Of a stretch of DNA of 64,000 nt, positions 61,917 through 64,000 are shown piece by piece. How positions within the stretch are numbered: the stretch's first letter is position 1; each line of letters starts with the position of its first letter. The notes under the pieces are model-generated. The model did not search any database. It was not told the DNA's origin and saw only the letters and a list, made by a program, of their open reading frames with translations. Where the stretch lies: assembly GCA_030430565.1 (NCBI GenBank), contig JAUIKS010000003.1, forward strand, positions 1-64,000, read 5' to 3'. Source of the DNA: Polyangia bacterium (lineage in GTDB: Bacteria > Myxococcota_A > Polyangia > Nannocystales > Nannocystaceae). Position numbers and translations under genes: made by a program.

Positions 61917-62520
61917 ACGGTTTAAGTCCTCTTGCGCCAAGCAAGCCTGGGAGAGGGGGAAGTGAAGAAGAACCACAGAAACCACTCATAGGGACCTAGC
62001 GGGTGAAAATCCCGCCCGGCCAAGGCAGACCCGCCAGCCGGAAGCGAGTCTTGCGCGCGCGTGGGAGACCACGAGCGTGAAGCGTAGACAGCGAGTGCGT
62101 GAGCCGCGTGATGGAACCCCGAAATGAAACCAGGTCGCGGAGGCCGACGCCGTGAGGACGGCGGAAGGCACCATCTTTGCGCGGGAGAGGGTCGCAGCGC
62201 GAAGGCTCCGCCGGGGTCTGAGAGCGGGGCGCGCGTACAGAGGTCCCCCAGGAACTTGGGAGGTCCGTGCAGCTCCTCGAAGAGAGCGGGGCGGGCAACC
62301 CGGAGAGTAAGCCCAGGCTCTGCGTCGTCGCGCATCACGACGTAGGAGAACGAAGAGAGGTGCGCAGCGAGGTACCGCGGAACGAAGGAGACGAAGTGAA
62401 GCGGGACGGAGGCACGGAAGTCGGAGCTGCGAATAGGAGCTGTGAGCGTGGGGAACCGACCCCTTAGGGACCCACGGGAGCAAAGGAGCAGCCAGAGACA
62501 CGGAACTGTCGGAGGGAACG

Positions 62521-63861
62521 ATGAAGGAGACGAAGGGCTCTGAAGGCATCTCAACGAGACTGCGACGGATAGCGAAGATGGCGAGGGAGCACCCGGGGTG
62601 GGTGCTGACGACGCTGGCTCATCACATCGACATGGACCTCCTACGGGAGGCGTACCGAAGGACGCGGAAAGACGGAGCGACGGGAGTCGACGGACAGACG
62701 GCGAAGTCGTACGGACGAGAACTCGAGAAGAACCTGGCGGACCTGCACGAGCGGCTGAAGTCAGGGAGGTACTACGCGCCGCCGGTGCGGCGGGTGTACA
62801 TCCCGAAGGACCGAGGCAAGCAGCGTGCGCTGGGTATCCCGACGTTTGAAGACAAGGTGCTTCAACGGGCGGTGGGGATGGTGCTGGAGGCGGTGTACGA
62901 GGAGGACTTCTCGGAGAGTTCGTACGGATTTCGGCCTGGGCGTTCGGCTCACGACGCGCTGTCGAGACTGCGGTCGGAGGTCATGAAGATGCGAGGCGGC
63001 TGGGTGATCGAGGTGGATATAGAGCGGTTCTTCGACACGCTCGATCACAAGCACCTGCGAAGCTTCCTCGACGAACGGGTGAGAGATGGTGTGGTCCGCC
63101 GGATGGTGGACAAATGGCTGAAGGCGGGTGTGCTGGAGCGCGGGGTGATACGGACCCCGAGGTCCGGTACGCCGCAAGGCGGGGTGATCTCGCCGCTGCT
63201 TGCGAACGTGTACCTCCACCACGTGATGGACGTATGGTGGGAGCGCGAGGTCCAGCCGCGACTGCGGGGACGATGCGCGCTGGTGCGCTACGCGGACGAT
63301 ATCGTGCTGGTGTTCAAGCACGAGTCAGACGCGCGGCGCGTGATGGAGGTGCTCCCCAAGCGCTTCGAACGGTACGGGCTACGGCTGCACCCGGAGAAGA
63401 CGAGGCTGGTTCGATTCGAGCGGCCACGGGGAAAGGACGACAAGGGTGGCGGGCCACCAGGCCCAAAGAGCTTCGACTTCCTGGGCTTCTGCCACCATTG
63501 GGGGAAGTCGAGGAAGGGGAACTGGGTGGTGCGGCAACGAACGGCGCGGAAGCGCTTCGCGCGGTCGTGTCGAGCGCTCCACATCTGGTGCCGGAACAAT
63601 CGGCACCTCCCAGTAGCGAAGCAGCATGAGGTGCTGAGTCGCAAGCTCCTGGGCCACTACAGCTACTTCGGGATCACCGGTAACTACGTCGCGCTGCAAC
63701 GACTATGGCGCGCGGCGAATCGATCCTGGAGGAACTGGCTATGGCGCCGATCGTCAAGCGCGCGGAGGTCATGGGCGTGGTTCAACGCGCTCTGGGAGCG
63801 CTTGCCGCTTCCACGCCCGCGCGTGGTGCACAGCATCTACCAACTCTCAGCGAAGCCGTGA
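62521..63861 (+). CDS. ltrA: Group II intron reverse transcriptase/maturase
   Basis: A 446-residue protein with GGAGGG 5-10 nt before ATG 62521. The RT domains are visible in order: RT0/1 ([48 protein letters not shown]), RT3 ([14 protein letters not shown]), RT3-4 ([15 protein letters not shown]), RT4 ([20 protein letters not shown]), RT5 active site YADD ([10 protein letters not shown]), RT7 ([17 protein letters not shown]), then the X/maturase domain ([33 protein letters not shown]). No HNH endonuclease follows. It aids splicing of its host intron and reverse-transcribes it at new sites. Confidence 0.95.
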   Translation: MKETKGSEGISTRLRRIAKMAREHPGWVLTTLAHHIDMDLLREAYRRTRKDGATGVDGQTAKSYGRELEKNLADLHERLKSGRYYAPPVRRVYIPKDRGKQRALGIPTFEDKVLQRAVGMVLEAVYEEDFSESSYGFRPGRSAHDALSRLRSEVMKMRGGWVIEVDIERFFDTLDHKHLRSFLDERVRDGVVRRMVDKWLKAGVLERGVIRTPRSGTPQGGVISPLLANVYLHHVMDVWWEREVQPRLRGRCALVRYADDIVLVFKHESDARRVMEVLPKRFERYGLRLHPEKTRLVRFERPRGKDDKGGGPPGPKSFDFLGFCHHWGKSRKGNWVVRQRTARKRFARSCRALHIWCRNNRHLPVAKQHEVLSRKLLGHYSYFGITGNYVALQRLWRAANRSWRNWLWRRSSSARRSWAWFNALWERLPLPRPRVVHSIYQLSAKP

Positions 63862-63868
63862 CTCTGAG

Positions 63869-63903
63869 GAGCCGGATGCGGGAATTCTGCACGTCCGGAT
63901 CTG
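63869..63903 (+). ncRNA. Group II intron domain V
   Basis: A 34-35 nt hairpin with AGC near the 5' end, a GGAATTCT-type apical part and a matching 3' arm ACGTCCGGATC. This is the catalytic core of the ribozyme. Confidence 0.85.
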
Positions 63904-63947
63904 TGGGAGCCTCGGGGGAGTAATCCCCCGGGGCCACCCGGCATCCG

Positions 63948-63975
63948 GCCCCCCGCCCCTCCCTCTCCGCCCCGC
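63948..63975 (-). repeat. 28-bp inverted repeat, right copy
   Basis: Exact reverse complement of 61842-61869, starting only a few bases after the intron's domain VI hairpin. Confidence 0.85.
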
Positions 63976-64000
63976 TCCGCCCCTGCCCGGACGGTGCTCG

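Larger units (their letters stand above)
61647..61960. other. Region between sigma factor and intron
   Basis: 314 bp without a gene. It contains, in order, the sigma promoter (61661-61687), the six-unit 12-bp repeat (61701-61772), the left 28-bp inverted repeat (61842-61869), the hairpin (61888-61916) and the sequence leading to the ribozyme. ORFs that cross it are by-products of the repeat. Confidence 0.6.
61965..63944 (+). mobile_element. Group II intron with maturase
   Basis: The 5' part has the conserved ribozyme domain I pattern CCTAGCGGGTGAAAATCCCGC and further structured sequence up to the maturase ATG at 62521. The 3' part has a typical domain V (63869-63903: GAGCCGGATGCGG, GGAATTCT, GCACGTCCGGATC with the AGC triad) and a domain VI hairpin (CCTCGGGGGAGTAATCCCCCGGGG, 63910-63933). 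The 3' end is near 63944. The 5' end is uncertain (about 61925-61990), because no clear GTGYG start follows the hairpin. Maturase without an endonuclease domain and a hairpin next to the 5' side point to class C. The DNA is visibly less G+C-rich than its surroundings, which suggests transfer. Confidence 0.8.

Noticed and set aside
61647..61985. N-terminal extension of the sigma factor with Asp-Asn-Lys-Ile repeats
   Set aside because: The extension would cover an ECF41-type promoter match and a tandem repeat; ATG 61646 gives the normal length for the group.
61682..62554. Plus-strand Cys/Arg or Val/Asp repeat frames over the 12-bp repeat and minus-strand frames opposite the intron's 5' part
   Set aside because: Products of the tandem repeat and of structured ribozyme DNA, not genes.

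Overview
The window is very G+C-rich (roughly 70% or more by eye). It looks like the chromosome of a myxobacterium, most plausibly of the Nannocystaceae (Nannocystis/Plesiocystis/Enhygromyxa group). The pointers are many lipoproteins with a Cys-Gly-Asp start to the mature protein, long Gly-Asp or Ser-Thr linkers, a fibrinogen-like lipoprotein with a Gly-Asp hexanucleotide repeat, DUF1592/DUF1552 proteins, a giant Ser/Thr kinase with ATPase, GAF and SpoIIE-phosphatase parts, and a modular polyketide synthase (PKS). I see no rRNA, tRNA or CRISPR array.

Layout. Positions 1-13.4 kb hold mostly secreted or lipid-anchored proteins (beta-barrel, NPQPEPP-repeat lipoprotein, beta-propeller, FG-GAP and fibrinogen-like lipoproteins, YtkA-like lipoprotein) mixed with single housekeeping genes (ArsC-like reductase, thioredoxin, AraC regulator, 3-hydroxyanthranilate dioxygenase). 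From 13.5 to 22.8 kb lie metabolic genes: cardiolipin synthase-like, GlpD, an FHA membrane protein, a fused E1 dehydrogenase, an RNase Z-like hydrolase and an NDH-2-like flavoprotein. From 22.9 to 30.8 kb is a DUF1592/DUF1552 region with one decayed and one intact DUF1552 copy. Between these copies sit a FAD monooxygenase and a flavin-dependent halogenase facing each other. From 30.8 to 35.3 kb are LRR, membrane and helical-repeat proteins of unknown role.

The centre (35.4-51.6 kb, minus strand) is a two-gene PKS whose genes overlap by 4 nt (ATGA). The upstream protein reads ACP-KS-AT-degenerate AT-DH-ACP-KS-degenerate AT-ACP. The downstream protein reads KS-AT-DH-ER-KR-ACP-hydrolase/TE. Upstream of the PKS on the same strand is a signalling block (51.7-61.6 kb): a kinase/ATPase/GAF/SpoIIE protein, a STAS protein, a GHKL-type ATPase, a STAS-like/methyltransferase fusion, a second degenerate ATPase-like protein, and an ECF41 sigma factor preceded by a match to the ECF41 promoter pattern. 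Together they resemble a partner-switching network. The window ends in a group II intron with its maturase. The intron sits beside a terminator-like hairpin and between two perfect 28-bp inverted repeats.

The observation I would follow first is a short dyad, TGWC-N6-GWCA, often followed by TG. I count 19 copies by eye across the window. The A/T-rich copies are nearly identical 19-mers, found both upstream of lipoprotein genes and inside coding genes including the PKS. In about half of the coding copies a short run of codons that are rare for this genome coincides with the dyad, which suggests selection on the DNA itself.
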